A stretch of DNA of 64,000 nt from assembly GCF_009811755.1 (NCBI RefSeq), contig NZ_BLIV01000003.1, positions 372,001 through 436,000 of the forward strand, given 5' to 3'. Shown here in pieces: positions 6,669 to 15,731 of this stretch. Each line of letters begins with the position of its first letter. Positions within the stretch are counted from its first letter, which is position 1. Both the position numbers and the translations under genes were made by a program. The notes beneath the pieces are model-generated. The model ran no database searches. It worked only from the letters and a program-made list of their open reading frames with translations, and was not told where the DNA came from. Source of the DNA: Roseobacter cerasinus (GTDB lineage: Bacteria > Pseudomonadota > Alphaproteobacteria > Rhodobacterales > Rhodobacteraceae).

Positions 6669-9086
6669 TTAGCCGCGCATGCGGGCCCCATCCGGATCGA
6701 AGAGCGGTTTGGTCAAGACTTGCGCGGGGCGCATTTGCCCAAGGATCTCGATGTCGACTTGCGGTGCGCCGCCTGACAGATCTGTTGGCAGAAAGCCCAG
6801 GGCCACGGATGTCTGTGTGTGATGCGCATAGCCACCCGAGGTGCAAAACCCCACAACCTCGCCGCCCAGCCAGATCGGCTCATAACCATGTACGTCCGCA
6901 CCGTCAGCGGCGACCGCAAAGGCCACCAAGCGGCGGCTGGGGCCTGCGCCACGCTCGGCCTCTGCCGCCGCGCGACCGATGAAGTCGGCGGTCTTGTCGA
7001 AGTGGATAAATCGGTCGAGACCCGTCTCGGCGGCAGTGTAGTCGGGCGAATACTCGGCCATCCAACTGCCAAAGAACTTGTCGAGGCGCAGCGACATCAT
7101 CGCGCGCATGCCAAAGGGCGTGATCCCCAGTGGCTGACCCGCAGCCCAGAGCGTGGACCACAGCGCGCGCTGGCTTATCGGATCACAATAGATCTCATAC
7201 CCAAGATCACCGGTGTAGCTGACCCGCTGCACGATGCAGTCGCTCATTCCCACGGTCAGGCGGCGCACGTCGAGGAAAGCCATATCAGAGATGTCAGCGC
7301 GGGCGCAGGCGGAAAGCAGGTCGCGCGCACGGGGGCCTGCGATCTGAAAGCCACTGCGCAGGTCACTTATGTTTTCGAGGGTTGCGCCGTCTTCCTGATG
7401 CAGGAGGAACCAGCGCCAGTGAAAGGCCTGCGCGCTGTAAGACGCGGTGAGCTGGAATTCGGTTTCGCTGAGGCACGAGAGGGTGAAATCGCCGATCAAG
7501 CGGCCTTTGCGCGAGAGCATGGGACTTAGGCTGAGCCGCCCGGGTGCGGGCACGCGACCGGCCATGATACGGTTGAGCCAGGCCCGCGCGCGCGGGCCGG
7601 TGACGCGGTACTTGCCGAAGTTCTGCAGCTCGTTGATCCCCACAGCATGGCGCACCGCATGCACCTCCCGCGCGGTTGCGGCGAAGGCGTCGGAGCGGCG
7701 GAAAGACGGCGTCTCATACGTCGGTTCATCGCCTTGTGCGAAGTAATTCGCGACCTCCAACCCGTACTGCTGGCCCCAGACGGCCCCCATGTCGGAGAAG
7801 ATGTCATACATCGGCGTTGTGCGATTGGGGCGGGCTGCGGGCAGCTCTTCGTTCGGGTAGGCGACGGAGAATCTTTTCTGATAGTTTTCAATGACTTTCG
7901 GCAGCGTGTAGCCCGGTGTGATCCAGTCACCGAAACGCGCCACATCCATCGCCATGGTGTCGCGCTCGGTCTCGCCGTGGATCATCCATTGCGCGAGCAT
8001 CAGGCCCACGCCACCACCTTGCGAGAAGCCCGCCATTACCCCGCAGGCGGACCAGTAGTTGCGCAGGCCCGGCACCGGGCCCATCAGCGGGTTGCCGTCA
8101 GGCGCAAAGGTGAAGGGGCCGTGAATGACCGATTTGACCCCGGCGCGTTCCAGGTCGGGAAAGCGTTTGTAAGCAAAATCAATGCTCTGTTCGATCTTGT
8201 CAAAGTCGTTGGGCAGCAGGTCTTGTCCGAACTCCCAGGATGTGCCCTCGACCGCCCAGGGGCGGCAGTGTTGTTCATAGAACCCGATACACAGACCCTT
8301 GCCCTCCTGCCGCAGATAGCTTTCGCCTGCCGGGTCCATCACATGCGGGTGCTCGTGCCCCTCGGCCATCATCTCGGCGATCAGCGGCACTTCTTCGGTG
8401 ACCAGATACTGGTGCTCCATCGGGTGCAGCGGTAGGTAGACCCCTGCCATCGCGCCGACTTCGCGCGCCCAAAGTCCGGCTGCGTTGACAATGTGCTCCG
8501 CATGGATCGTGCCTTTGTCGGTGACCACGTCCCAGGTGCCGTCCGGGCGCGGATTGGTCTCGCGCACCATGCAGTGGGTCTCGATGGTCGCCCCGCCCAT
8601 GCGCGCGGCCTTGGCGTAGGCATGGGTGGTGCCGGAGGGGTCAAGATGGCCGTCGAGCGGGTCGTAAAGCGCGCCGAGGATGCCATCGATGTTGGTCACA
8701 GGCGCGATCTGCTTGATCTCCTCGGGGGTGACGATCTCAGTCTCCAACCCCATAAAGCGGTGCTTGGCGCGCTCGGCCAGCAGCATGTCAAAGCGGTCGC
8801 GATTGTCCGCAAGGGTCACGCCGCCCACGTGGTGCAGCCCGCAGGACAGGCCGGTGATCTCCTCCAACTCCTTGTAAAGGTTGATTGTGTAGCCTTGCAG
8901 AGCGGCCATGTTGGTGTCGCCGTTCAGCGTGTGAAAGCCGCCCGCCGCATGCCATGTCGACCCGGCTGTCAGCTCGGCGCGTTCCAGCAGCATCACGTCG
9001 GACCACCCCAGTTTGGTAAGGTGATAGAGCACGGAGCAGCCGACAACACCGCCTCCGATCACGGCAACACGGGTTGTGGTTTGCAT
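6669..9086 (-). CDS. FAD-dependent demethylase of the dimethylglycine/sarcosine dehydrogenase family (GcvT fusion)
   Basis: 805 residues in two halves. The first half is a DAO-type FAD oxidoreductase: GGGVVGC near residue 11 and TAGSTWHAAGG at residues 40-50, whose histidine is the covalent flavin attachment point in mitochondrial relatives. The second half is a GcvT-like aminomethyltransferase and barrel domain that takes the released one-carbon unit to tetrahydrofolate. Members oxidatively demethylate dimethylglycine, sarcosine or related N-methyl compounds from glycine betaine breakdown; the substrate is not decidable here. A same-length paralogue lies at 10894-13314 on the other strand. 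Confidence 0.88.
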   Translation of the reverse strand: MQTTTRVAVIGGGVVGCSVLYHLTKLGWSDVMLLERAELTAGSTWHAAGGFHTLNGDTNMAALQGYTINLYKELEEITGLSCGLHHVGGVTLADNRDRFDMLLAERAKHRFMGLETEIVTPEEIKQIAPVTNIDGILGALYDPLDGHLDPSGTTHAYAKAARMGGATIETHCMVRETNPRPDGTWDVVTDKGTIHAEHIVNAAGLWAREVGAMAGVYLPLHPMEHQYLVTEEVPLIAEMMAEGHEHPHVMDPAGESYLRQEGKGLCIGFYEQHCRPWAVEGTSWEFGQDLLPNDFDKIEQSIDFAYKRFPDLERAGVKSVIHGPFTFAPDGNPLMGPVPGLRNYWSACGVMAGFSQGGGVGLMLAQWMIHGETERDTMAMDVARFGDWITPGYTLPKVIENYQKRFSVAYPNEELPAARPNRTTPMYDIFSDMGAVWGQQYGLEVANYFAQGDEPTYETPSFRRSDAFAATAREVHAVRHAVGINELQNFGKYRVTGPRARAWLNRIMAGRVPAPGRLSLSPMLSRKGRLIGDFTLSCLSETEFQLTASYSAQAFHWRWFLLHQEDGATLENISDLRSGFQIAGPRARDLLSACARADISDMAFLDVRRLTVGMSDCIVQRVSYTGDLGYEIYCDPISQRALWSTLWAAGQPLGITPFGMRAMMSLRLDKFFGSWMAEYSPDYTAAETGLDRFIHFDKTADFIGRAAAEAERGAGPSRRLVAFAVAADGADVHGYEPIWLGGEVVGFCTSGGYAHHTQTSVALGFLPTDLSGGAPQVDIEILGQMRPAQVLTKPLFDPDGARMRG

Positions 9087-9214
9087 TTGAGCGCCTCCGG
9101 GTCTGGGATGCGGCCACCTTGAAAAGCGCCCGGCGCCCAGGCTGGTTCAGAAGCGACAGGTTTTGCCGTTTTCGGGGCGCCGCGCCCCGACATATTGCCA
9201 GGCGCGGCGCAGGC

Positions 9215-9670
9215 TCAGGCGGCGCGATCCACCGTGTGCTGCATGCGAAAGCCGACAGCCAGCCGGTTCCAGATGTTTATGGTGCCAATGGCGACGCTGT
9301 AGTCGGTGATCTCCTTGTCCGAGTAGTGCTCGCGCATCGCTTCATAGGCCTCATCCGGGGCGCCGGTCTCGGCAACTTTGGTCAAGGCGTCCGTCCAGGC
9401 GAGCAGGGCGCGCTCGCGCGGGGTGTAGACAGCGGCCTCGTGCCAGACGGCGACCAGCGCGATCCACTGTTCCGACAGCCCGTCTTTGCGCGCCTCGCGG
9501 GTGTGCATGTCGACGCAATAGGCGCAGCCGTTGATCAGCGAGGCCCGCAGTTTCAGCAGGTGGATCAGCCGTCGCTCCAACCCGGCGTCCTGGGCCACGT
9601 ATTGCTCTAACCCATAAACCGCTTTCACAGCGTCTGGGGCGGCGGTCATGTAATCGAGGCGTTGGGTCAT
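9215..9670 (-). CDS. Carboxymuconolactone decarboxylase/AhpD-family protein
   Basis: 151 residues, all-alpha. It has the peroxidase-type active site LINGCAYCVDMHTREARKDG, with the CxxC and downstream histidine of the AhpD core. Such proteins reduce alkyl hydroperoxides through a disulfide relay, or act as thiol-dependent oxidoreductases of unknown substrate. The start is 12 bases after the stop of an Rrf2-type regulator, so the pair is co-transcribed and probably answers a redox or nitrosative signal. A role as a true decarboxylase is unlikely given the cysteines. Confidence 0.88.
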   Translation of the reverse strand: MTQRLDYMTAAPDAVKAVYGLEQYVAQDAGLERRLIHLLKLRASLINGCAYCVDMHTREARKDGLSEQWIALVAVWHEAAVYTPRERALLAWTDALTKVAETGAPDEAYEAMREHYSDKEITDYSVAIGTINIWNRLAVGFRMQHTVDRAA

Positions 9671-9682
9671 CTTGATGTCCTT

Positions 9683-10195
9683 TCAGGGGATTGGTTTGCG
9701 CATGTGAATGTCAAAGAAGGCGCAGCCGCGGGCCGCGATGCTGCCATCGTCGGCGGCGGCCAGATCGGCCAGCAAATCCGCAAGGGTCGTGCGGCGCAAT
9801 TCGGCGCGGTAGGCCCGTTCGGCGCGCAGCATGGCGGCATTGATCTGACAGGGCGCCTTGAACTGCGCAGCGGGCAGGGGGTTTGGCCCATTCTGACGGA
9901 TCTCCTTGCAGCGGAAGGCAGGCTCCGGCCCCTCCAAGGCCAGCACCACGTCAAGCAGCGTGATATCTTCCGGCGCGCGGGCGAGCCTGTAGCCGCCGCG
10001 CGGGCCAGGCTCCGTCTGCAAGAGGCCCGCCTTGGAGAGCGCCTGCAGGTGCTTCAACAGGTAGCTGGTTGAGACGCCGTGGAATTCCGCCATGGCTTTT
10101 GCAGACAGCAACCCGCCCTCCGGCAGCGCGGCGAGTAATGTGGCGCAATGCAGCGCCTGTTCTATTCCGTCACTTAGCTTCACGAGGCATTCCAT
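9683..10195 (-). CDS. Rrf2-family transcriptional regulator
   Basis: 170 residues from the ATG at 10195; a GTG at 10183 gives the family-typical start V-K-L-S-D-G and cannot be excluded. The winged helix (SAKAMAEFHGVSTSYLLKHL, GPRGGYRLAR) is complete. Behind it are cysteines in FRCKEI, APCQINA and GCAFFD, fewer and differently spaced than the three iron-sulfur ligands of IscR, so a cluster is possible but not shown. It heads an operon with the AhpD-like gene. A GGATA-N5-TATCC inverted repeat just upstream is a candidate autoregulatory operator. Confidence 0.88.
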   Translation of the reverse strand: MECLVKLSDGIEQALHCATLLAALPEGGLLSAKAMAEFHGVSTSYLLKHLQALSKAGLLQTEPGPRGGYRLARAPEDITLLDVVLALEGPEPAFRCKEIRQNGPNPLPAAQFKAPCQINAAMLRAERAYRAELRRTTLADLLADLAAADDGSIAARGCAFFDIHMRKPIP

Positions 10196-10203
10196 CGAAT
10201 CAT

Positions 10204-10218
10204 GGATATAAATTATCC
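10204..10218. promoter_or_regulatory. Candidate Rrf2 operator
   Basis: Perfect inverted repeat GGATA-N5-TATCC with an AT-only centre, nine bases upstream of the Rrf2 gene start. Position and symmetry suggest binding of the regulator itself; not tested. Confidence 0.45.
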
Positions 10219-10356
10219 GCGATAAGATGGGATGCAAGGGATGATGTTCCAGACCAGTGGACGCAACTTGGCTGGGCTAAGACGTGTAAATCTCACAGGC
10301 GTGTGGCGGCCAAACACCCAAGATCGCACAAGACACGCGCAGTGGCGGGCCGGCCG

Positions 10357-10680
10357 TTAGAACTTCGCGCAGCCGCTAAACCCTTCACCTTCGAGGAAAT
10401 CGCCAAAATCCAGCTGATCCGCCTCCTCCAGCTGAATGGCAAAGTTCAAAGACGCGGCCAGAACCCGGGTTTGATCGTAGGTGTCGTTGCATCTGTATTG
10501 GGTCGACCAGTCGTTCCATCGGATATCGAACACCATCCTCTGATCGTTTTGCCGGTAGAAATAGCCGCGCACGTCCTCTTTGTGCACCACATATCGACCG
10601 TTGATCACGATCATATCGGCCACGGCGCCCGACGCCTGCAAACAGAGGATCAAGGCAGCGGTCAGGCGTGTGAGTGTCAT
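10357..10680 (-). CDS. Small secreted hypothetical protein
   Basis: 107 residues. An N-terminal signal peptide (MTLTRLTAALILCLQASGAVA, cleavage near residue 21) is followed by a polar domain with two cysteines (QYRCND and FSGCAKF) that could form a disulfide in the periplasm. I do not recognise a family. It lies between the Rrf2 unit and the divergent second FAD/GcvT gene and shares its upstream spacer (10681-10893) with the latter. Confidence 0.65.
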   Translation of the reverse strand: MTLTRLTAALILCLQASGAVADMIVINGRYVVHKEDVRGYFYRQNDQRMVFDIRWNDWSTQYRCNDTYDQTRVLAASLNFAIQLEEADQLDFGDFLEGEGFSGCAKF

Positions 10681-10893
10681 GAGGTGTCCTTCGATGCGTC
10701 AGTGCGGTGGTCGGTGTCTGCTCAGGATGCCGCGTCTGTTTCTGCGCGGCAACCTCTTTGCTGATGCGCAATGCGGGGTCATCCCTCAGCTTCGGATTGT
10801 CCGCCTGCGACAGATCATGTCGCGCTTCAGCAATTCGGAGGTGGTGCGCTGCGGCAGGGTGGTCCTCAGTTGTCGCCGCACAGGACCCACCCC

Positions 10894-13314
10894 ATGCGCT
10901 CCCATGCTCAGGCCGTTGTGATTGGAGGTGGCGTGATCGGCTGCTCGATCCTCTACCATCTGACCAAGCTGGGGTGGCGGGATGTGGTGCTGCTGGAGCG
11001 GGATGAGTTGACGAGCGGGTCCACGTGGCATGCAGCGGCGAATATCCACGGGCTGCACGACAGCACCAATATCAGCCGCATCCAGCACTATACGATGACC
11101 CTATACAAAGACTTGGAGGCAGAGACGGGGCAGAGCTGCGGCGTGTTTCAGCCAGGCTCGCTCTATCTGGCGCAGACCGAGGCGCGGGAGCATCAGCTGC
11201 GGTTGCAAGCGGCGAAGGCGAAGCTCTACGGCATGAACTTTCATGAGGTGTCGCGCCAGCAGGCGGAGGCGCTGCATCCGCTGGTCAGCTACGATGGCAT
11301 CCGCTGCATCATGTGGGAACCGGACGGCGGCAATGTGGACCCCTCTGGGGTGACGAATGCGTATGCGGCGGGCGCGCGGCAGAACGGGGCGGAGATCATC
11401 CGGTTCTGCCCGGTAACAGGCACCGAGCCGCAAGCCGACGGCAGCTGGATCGTGCGCACACCAAAAGGCGATATCCACACCGATTGGGTCGTGAATGCGG
11501 CCGGGCTTTGGGGCCGCGAGTTGGCGGCGCTGGCCGGTGTGACGCTGCCGCTGCAGCCCACCGAGCACCAGTATTTCGTGACCGAGACCATTGCGGAGAT
11601 TGCAGCACTTGACCGGCGGCTGCCCTCGGTAGCGGACCGGGACGGCGAGTATTATCTGCGCCAGGAAGGCAAGGGGCTACTGGTTGGCGCTTATGAGAAG
11701 GATGTGCGCTTCTGGGCCGAGGAGGGCACGCCGCAGGGCTTTGGGCATGAGCTCTTTGCAGATGATCTGGAGCGCATCGAGGAGAACATGCTGCGCGCTA
11801 TCGACCGTGTGCCGGTGGTGGGCGCGGCGGGCATCAAGCGCGTGATCAATGGGCCGATGATCTGGTCGCCGGATTCGAATGTGCTGTTCGGGCCGGTGCC
11901 GGAGCTGTCGCATTACTTCTGTTGCAACGGGATCATCCCAGGCTTCTCGCAGTCGGGTGGCATGGGGCTTCTGGCGGCTGATTGGATTGTCACGGGTGAG
12001 ACGCGCTATGACATGTTCGCCTGGGATGTTGCGCGGTTTGGAGATTGGGCGGATGCGGCGTTCACCAAAGCGCGTGTGGCAGACCAATACGCCAACCGCT
12101 TCAAGATCCACTTTCCGAATGAAGAGCGCACGGCAGGGCGACCCGTACGGACGCGCCCGGTGTATGAGGCGCAAAGGGCTGCGGGCGCGGTCTTTGGCCT
12201 GAACTCCGGGTGGGAGCATCCGCTGTGGTATAGTGCAGAGCCCGGCACCGTCGAGACAGAGGGGTTCACGCGGCAGAACTGGTTCGAGCCGGTGGGCGCG
12301 GAATGCCGGATTCTGCGGGAGCGGGCGGGGATCATCGACATCTCGAATTTCGCCAGATACCGCTGCGCCGGGCCGGGGGCGGAGCAGTGGCTGAACGCGG
12401 TTTTTGCGAACCGGATGCCTTGGGCCGTGGGCCGCTCCTGTCTGACCCCGCTGATCGGTAAGCGCGGCGGGATCGCCGGGGATTTCACGGTGACACGCAG
12501 GGGTGAGGCGGAGTTCTGGGTGATCGGCTCAGGCATGGCCGAACGCTATCACCAGCGGTTCTTCAAAGAGGTGCCGCTGCCCGAAGACACCATATTCGAG
12601 AGCTGGACTGAGAGGATGTGCGGTTTCAACGTGGCTGGGCCAGCTGCGCGCGACATGCTGCAAGGGCTGACGGAGACGTCGTTGGAGACGGCGGATTTTC
12701 CGTTCATGGCGAGCCGCTGGATCGAGGTCAGCGACATCCGCGTTCTGGCGCTACGGGTGAGTTTCACCGGTGATCTGGGCTGGGAGCTGCATTGCAATGC
12801 GGCCGATCAGCTGCGGCTGTGGGAAGCCCTGATGCAGGCAGGTAGGACTGTGGGCGCGGGGCCGGTGGGCAGCCGGGCGCTGATGAGCCTGCGCATCGAG
12901 AAGGGGTATGGCTCCTGGTCGCGCGAGTATTCCCCTGAGTATTGGCCGCAGGAGGTGGGGCTGGAGCGGCTCTGCAAACTGGAGAAGGACTTCCTCAACA
13001 AGGATGCGGTGGCGGAGACACTGGCCAAAGCGCCGCGTCAGCGGCTGGTGTTGCTGGCGCTGGATGGTGCGCAGACCGATGCCTCAAACGCGGATGCGAC
13101 GGGCGGTGAGCCGATCTTCAAAGATGGTGTGGGCATCGGGCGCGTGACCTCGGGGGCCTACGGCTATTCGGTTGGTCAGAGTCTGGCGCTAGGCTTCGTC
13201 AAGGATGCGGTGCCGGGCGACACGGTCGAGGTCATGGTTTTGGGGCGACCGCATGGGGCAGTGATCCTGCATGAGGCACCGTTTGACCCCCAAGGCATAC
13301 GGCTGCGCGCGTAG
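10894..13314 (+). CDS. FAD-dependent demethylase of the dimethylglycine/sarcosine dehydrogenase family, second copy
   Basis: 806 residues from the ATG at 10894, with AGGA eight bases upstream; the open frame to 10771 has no family similarity. The N-terminal FAD domain has GGGVIGCS and SGSTWHAAANIHG around residues 11-53 with the conserved histidine, and the C-terminal part is GcvT-like (RVSFTGDLGWELHC, LRIEKGYGSWSREYSPEY). It aligns along its full length with the 805-residue protein at 6669-9086, but the pocket-facing segments differ (AAANIHGLHDST against AAGGFHTLNGDT). The two probably act on different methylated amines. Confidence 0.88.
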   Translation: MRSHAQAVVIGGGVIGCSILYHLTKLGWRDVVLLERDELTSGSTWHAAANIHGLHDSTNISRIQHYTMTLYKDLEAETGQSCGVFQPGSLYLAQTEAREHQLRLQAAKAKLYGMNFHEVSRQQAEALHPLVSYDGIRCIMWEPDGGNVDPSGVTNAYAAGARQNGAEIIRFCPVTGTEPQADGSWIVRTPKGDIHTDWVVNAAGLWGRELAALAGVTLPLQPTEHQYFVTETIAEIAALDRRLPSVADRDGEYYLRQEGKGLLVGAYEKDVRFWAEEGTPQGFGHELFADDLERIEENMLRAIDRVPVVGAAGIKRVINGPMIWSPDSNVLFGPVPELSHYFCCNGIIPGFSQSGGMGLLAADWIVTGETRYDMFAWDVARFGDWADAAFTKARVADQYANRFKIHFPNEERTAGRPVRTRPVYEAQRAAGAVFGLNSGWEHPLWYSAEPGTVETEGFTRQNWFEPVGAECRILRERAGIIDISNFARYRCAGPGAEQWLNAVFANRMPWAVGRSCLTPLIGKRGGIAGDFTVTRRGEAEFWVIGSGMAERYHQRFFKEVPLPEDTIFESWTERMCGFNVAGPAARDMLQGLTETSLETADFPFMASRWIEVSDIRVLALRVSFTGDLGWELHCNAADQLRLWEALMQAGRTVGAGPVGSRALMSLRIEKGYGSWSREYSPEYWPQEVGLERLCKLEKDFLNKDAVAETLAKAPRQRLVLLALDGAQTDASNADATGGEPIFKDGVGIGRVTSGAYGYSVGQSLALGFVKDAVPGDTVEVMVLGRPHGAVILHEAPFDPQGIRLRA

Positions 13315-13350
13315 CTTGCTTTTCATATAAGTATATGCTTATGTGATTCC

Positions 13351-13665
13351 ATGGAACAGGATGATATCTTCAAGGCGCTGGCTGACCCCACGCGGCGGCG
13401 CATCTTCGACAAGCTGTCGGCGGGGGCGATGAACGCCAGTGCGCTGCGCGAGGGGATCGCGATCAGCCAGCCTGCGATGTCACAGCATCTGTCAGTGCTG
13501 CGCGGCGCGGGGCTGGTGCGGGAAGAACGCCAAGGGCGCTATGTGAACTATGAGGTGAACCCCGACGGGCTTGCCGAAATCGCGCTCTGGCTCGGCAAAT
13601 ACCGCGCCTATTGGCCCGCGCGGATCGACGCGCTGCGCGATCTTTTGAAGGAGATGGATCAATGA
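13351..13665 (+). CDS. ArsR-family HTH regulator
   Basis: 104 residues forming a single winged helix: FKALADPTRRRIFDKLS, then ISQPAMSQHLSVLRGAGLV and a wing with GRYVNYEV. No metal-binding cysteines are present, so it is of the non-metal SdpR/YczG-like type commonly paired with an SRPBCC protein. Its stop overlaps the start of the next gene in an ATGA, so the two are translated together. Confidence 0.9.
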   Translation: MEQDDIFKALADPTRRRIFDKLSAGAMNASALREGIAISQPAMSQHLSVLRGAGLVREERQGRYVNYEVNPDGLAEIALWLGKYRAYWPARIDALRDLLKEMDQ

Positions 13666-13979
13666 GTGATGAGACCGAGCTTGTGCAGGACTATGATCTC
13701 GACGCGCCTCCTGAGAAGGTCCGGCGGGCGGTCAGCATTCCTGAGTTTCGCGAACAGTGGTTGCCAACCGAGGATCTGGCCGATCCAGCGCCAGCGGAGA
13801 CCGGTGGGCGCATCAGCTATGACATGAAAGAGGATGCGCCACTGCCGGGCAGCCGGGTGAGCTTTGAGATCACACCCAATGATCAAGGAGGCACCCGGTT
13901 GCGCGTGATCCACCGGGTGACACAGCCGTCGACCGTGGCGGCCAACATAAACGGGCCGGGCCTGATGATGGCCGCCTGA
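13662..13979 (+). CDS. SRPBCC (AHSA1/START-like) protein
   Basis: 105 residues, start chosen at the ATGA overlap with the ArsR gene. The sequence begins like AHSA1 proteins ([25 protein letters not shown]) and continues with a beta-rich helix-grip fold. It is shorter than the usual ~140-150 residues: the long C-terminal helix is missing after [10 protein letters not shown], and the tail ends NGPGLMMAA. ArsR-SRPBCC pairs are common; the SRPBCC partner is thought to bind a hydrophobic ligand. The ligand is unknown. Confidence 0.78.
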   Translation: MSDETELVQDYDLDAPPEKVRRAVSIPEFREQWLPTEDLADPAPAETGGRISYDMKEDAPLPGSRVSFEITPNDQGGTRLRVIHRVTQPSTVAANINGPGLMMAA

Positions 13980-14022
13980 CCCCTGTTTTCGACCTAAAAT
14001 TCAACGTGAAGGAGCTTCGCCG

Positions 14023-14640
14023 ATGCGCGATACGATGCAACTCGTCCCTATGGTTGTCGAACAATCGAGCCGTGGAGAGCGGTCATTTGATATCTACTCC
14101 CGCCTGCTGCGCGAGCGGATCATCTTCATGAACGGGGAGGTGAACGATCAGATCTCCGCTCTGGTCTGTGCGCAGCTGCTGTTTCTGGAGGCGGACAATC
14201 CCAGCAAACCGATCCACATGTATATCAACTCACCGGGCGGCGTGGTGACCAGTGGCCTGGCGATGTATGACACGATGCAATACATCCGCGCGCCGGTGCA
14301 TACGCTCTGCATGGGCACGGCCTGGTCGATGGGGTCGTTCCTTCTGATGGCGGGAGCGGCGGGGCACCGCGCGGCGCTGCCCAATGCAAATGTGATGATC
14401 CACCAGCCGGCGGGCGGCTATCAGGGCAAAGCCACAGATATCCTGATCCACGCCGAAGAGACCCGCAAAACCAAGGAGCGGATGATCCAGCTCTACGCCA
14501 AGCATTGCAAGAAAGACGCGAAGGCCTTTGAGGCGGGCATGGATCGCGACAACTTCATGACACCGGAAGAGGCATTGGAGTGGGGGCTGATCGATGAAGT
14601 ACTTGAGGCACGCAGTGCGGAGAGCGGTGAGCCGGTCTAG
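14023..14640 (+). CDS. ClpP-family serine protease, probable paralogue
   Basis: 205 residues. The ClpP fold is clear, with [20 protein letters not shown] and a triad that I place at S102 (GTAWSMGS), H127 (MIHQP) and D176 ([12 protein letters not shown]). The housekeeping alphaproteobacterial ClpP reads GQAASMGS at the nucleophile and is normally followed by clpX. This copy has an altered nucleophile loop and no clpX nearby, so it is probably a second ClpP. It would form a barrel that degrades proteins fed by an AAA+ unfoldase. A gene for a degenerate IrrE-like protein follows after 84 bases. Confidence 0.88.
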   Translation: MRDTMQLVPMVVEQSSRGERSFDIYSRLLRERIIFMNGEVNDQISALVCAQLLFLEADNPSKPIHMYINSPGGVVTSGLAMYDTMQYIRAPVHTLCMGTAWSMGSFLLMAGAAGHRAALPNANVMIHQPAGGYQGKATDILIHAEETRKTKERMIQLYAKHCKKDAKAFEAGMDRDNFMTPEEALEWGLIDEVLEARSAESGEPV

Positions 14641-14724
14641 GCGCAAGATCGGGGGAGGGCGCATCCTCTGCTGTGCCGAACTGTTGAGAATTCGCAGAAT
14701 GATAACCTTTCCAGCTTACCAGCA

Positions 14725-15288
14725 ATGGCAGAAATTGACTACGAGGTTCTCAATATGCCTGCCAGGCACTTGCCCTATCCCTATGTCCAGCCTGATGCAT
14801 CACGCCAAACGCGCCTTGAAATCGAAGTTCTGGCGGACAAATGCGCTCATGAGTGGGGCTACCGAAGCGGAAAATCTTTGGACGCGGTTTGCAAGGCCGC
14901 TGGCGTCGATATCGAGTACTCTCGCCGACCAAATGAAATCATGCTCGACGTCCCACTAGACGATCAACCGATCATCTGGCTGCCACGCACCGGGCGCAAG
15001 CGCGATGACCGCGTCATAATCGCCACAGCTCTTGGGCATTGGGCCACGCATGTGGATGACACGCGCAAAGCCAACCCGGGCTGCGGCGTGCAAGCGCTGT
15101 ATGAACCAGACACGCCTGAAGCGCTGGAAGAGGCAAATGCCTTTGGACTGGCCTTTCTCATGCCCACAGAAGAGTTCATGGAGTCCTGGGCTCAGGGACG
15201 ATCGCAAGCTGCTTCTGACTGCTTTGATGTGCCCACGAAGATCGCCTATTTGCGCGCCAAAGGCCTCGATTTGGGCGATACGGCCTAA
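14725..15288 (+). CDS. ImmA/IrrE-like protein with degenerate zinc site
   Basis: 187 residues. The middle resembles the ImmA/IrrE metallopeptidase core: IIATALGHWATH occupies the place of the HExxH helix, and EEANAFGLAFLMP matches the third-ligand segment. Of the HExxH residues only the last histidine (H105) remains; positions 101-102 are T and A. E136 is kept. The protein is therefore probably not a normal zinc peptidase and may bind or regulate a partner instead. It follows the ClpP paralogue on the same strand. No clear Shine-Dalgarno precedes the ATG. Family placement is from motif reading only. Confidence 0.6.
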   Translation: MAEIDYEVLNMPARHLPYPYVQPDASRQTRLEIEVLADKCAHEWGYRSGKSLDAVCKAAGVDIEYSRRPNEIMLDVPLDDQPIIWLPRTGRKRDDRVIIATALGHWATHVDDTRKANPGCGVQALYEPDTPEALEEANAFGLAFLMPTEEFMESWAQGRSQAASDCFDVPTKIAYLRAKGLDLGDTA

Positions 15289-15731
15289 GTCGAGCGGTTT
15301 TGCTCTGCTCGCATCCGCAGACCCGCAAGCCCGGCCAAGCCTGTCAGCACGAGAGGTAGACCTGCTGGAAGGGGAACAGGTTCGGGTGCCCGGGTGCTGA
15401 CCTCCCAAGACAAGGATCTGGTGATATCGTCCGTGGCGACCCCGGATACGGCGGCTGGAGAAAACTGAATGATGCCAAAAGAATCGAAAAACAGAGTAGC
15501 TGACGTATTGTTGGGAGAGCAGATGCCGGTGCCGGACCCTGACGCTTCCAAGCATCCATCTGTAACCACTATGTTTTGAAATGTCCCATTTGTAGACAAG
15601 TCGAAGGTCCGCTTGCCACCCGCGAAAGGGTTGGTCATACCCGAGATCGTGATATCGATGATGGCTGCATGTTTCACCGGTGTGACAAAGAAAGCCAACG
15701 CAGCGGCCTCGATTGACTTCCGAAATGACAT
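15285..15731 (-). CDS. VPLPA-CTERM sorted surface/secreted protein
   Basis: 148 residues from the ATG at 15731, with a purine-rich GGGGGACAGG just before it. A short signal-like N-terminus (MSFRKSIEAAALAFFVTPVKHA) leads to a beta-rich, low-lysine body with two cysteines. The C-terminus ends in VPLPAG, a hydrophobic segment (LPLVLTGLAGLAGL) and a basic tail (RMRAEQNRST), the three-part VPLPA-CTERM sorting signal recognised by a cognate exosortase. The body is not recognised. It overlaps the convergent IrrE-like gene by four bases. Confidence 0.8.
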   Translation of the reverse strand: MSFRKSIEAAALAFFVTPVKHAAIIDITISGMTNPFAGGKRTFDLSTNGTFQNIVVTDGCLEASGSGTGICSPNNTSATLFFDSFGIIQFSPAAVSGVATDDITRSLSWEVSTRAPEPVPLPAGLPLVLTGLAGLAGLRMRAEQNRST

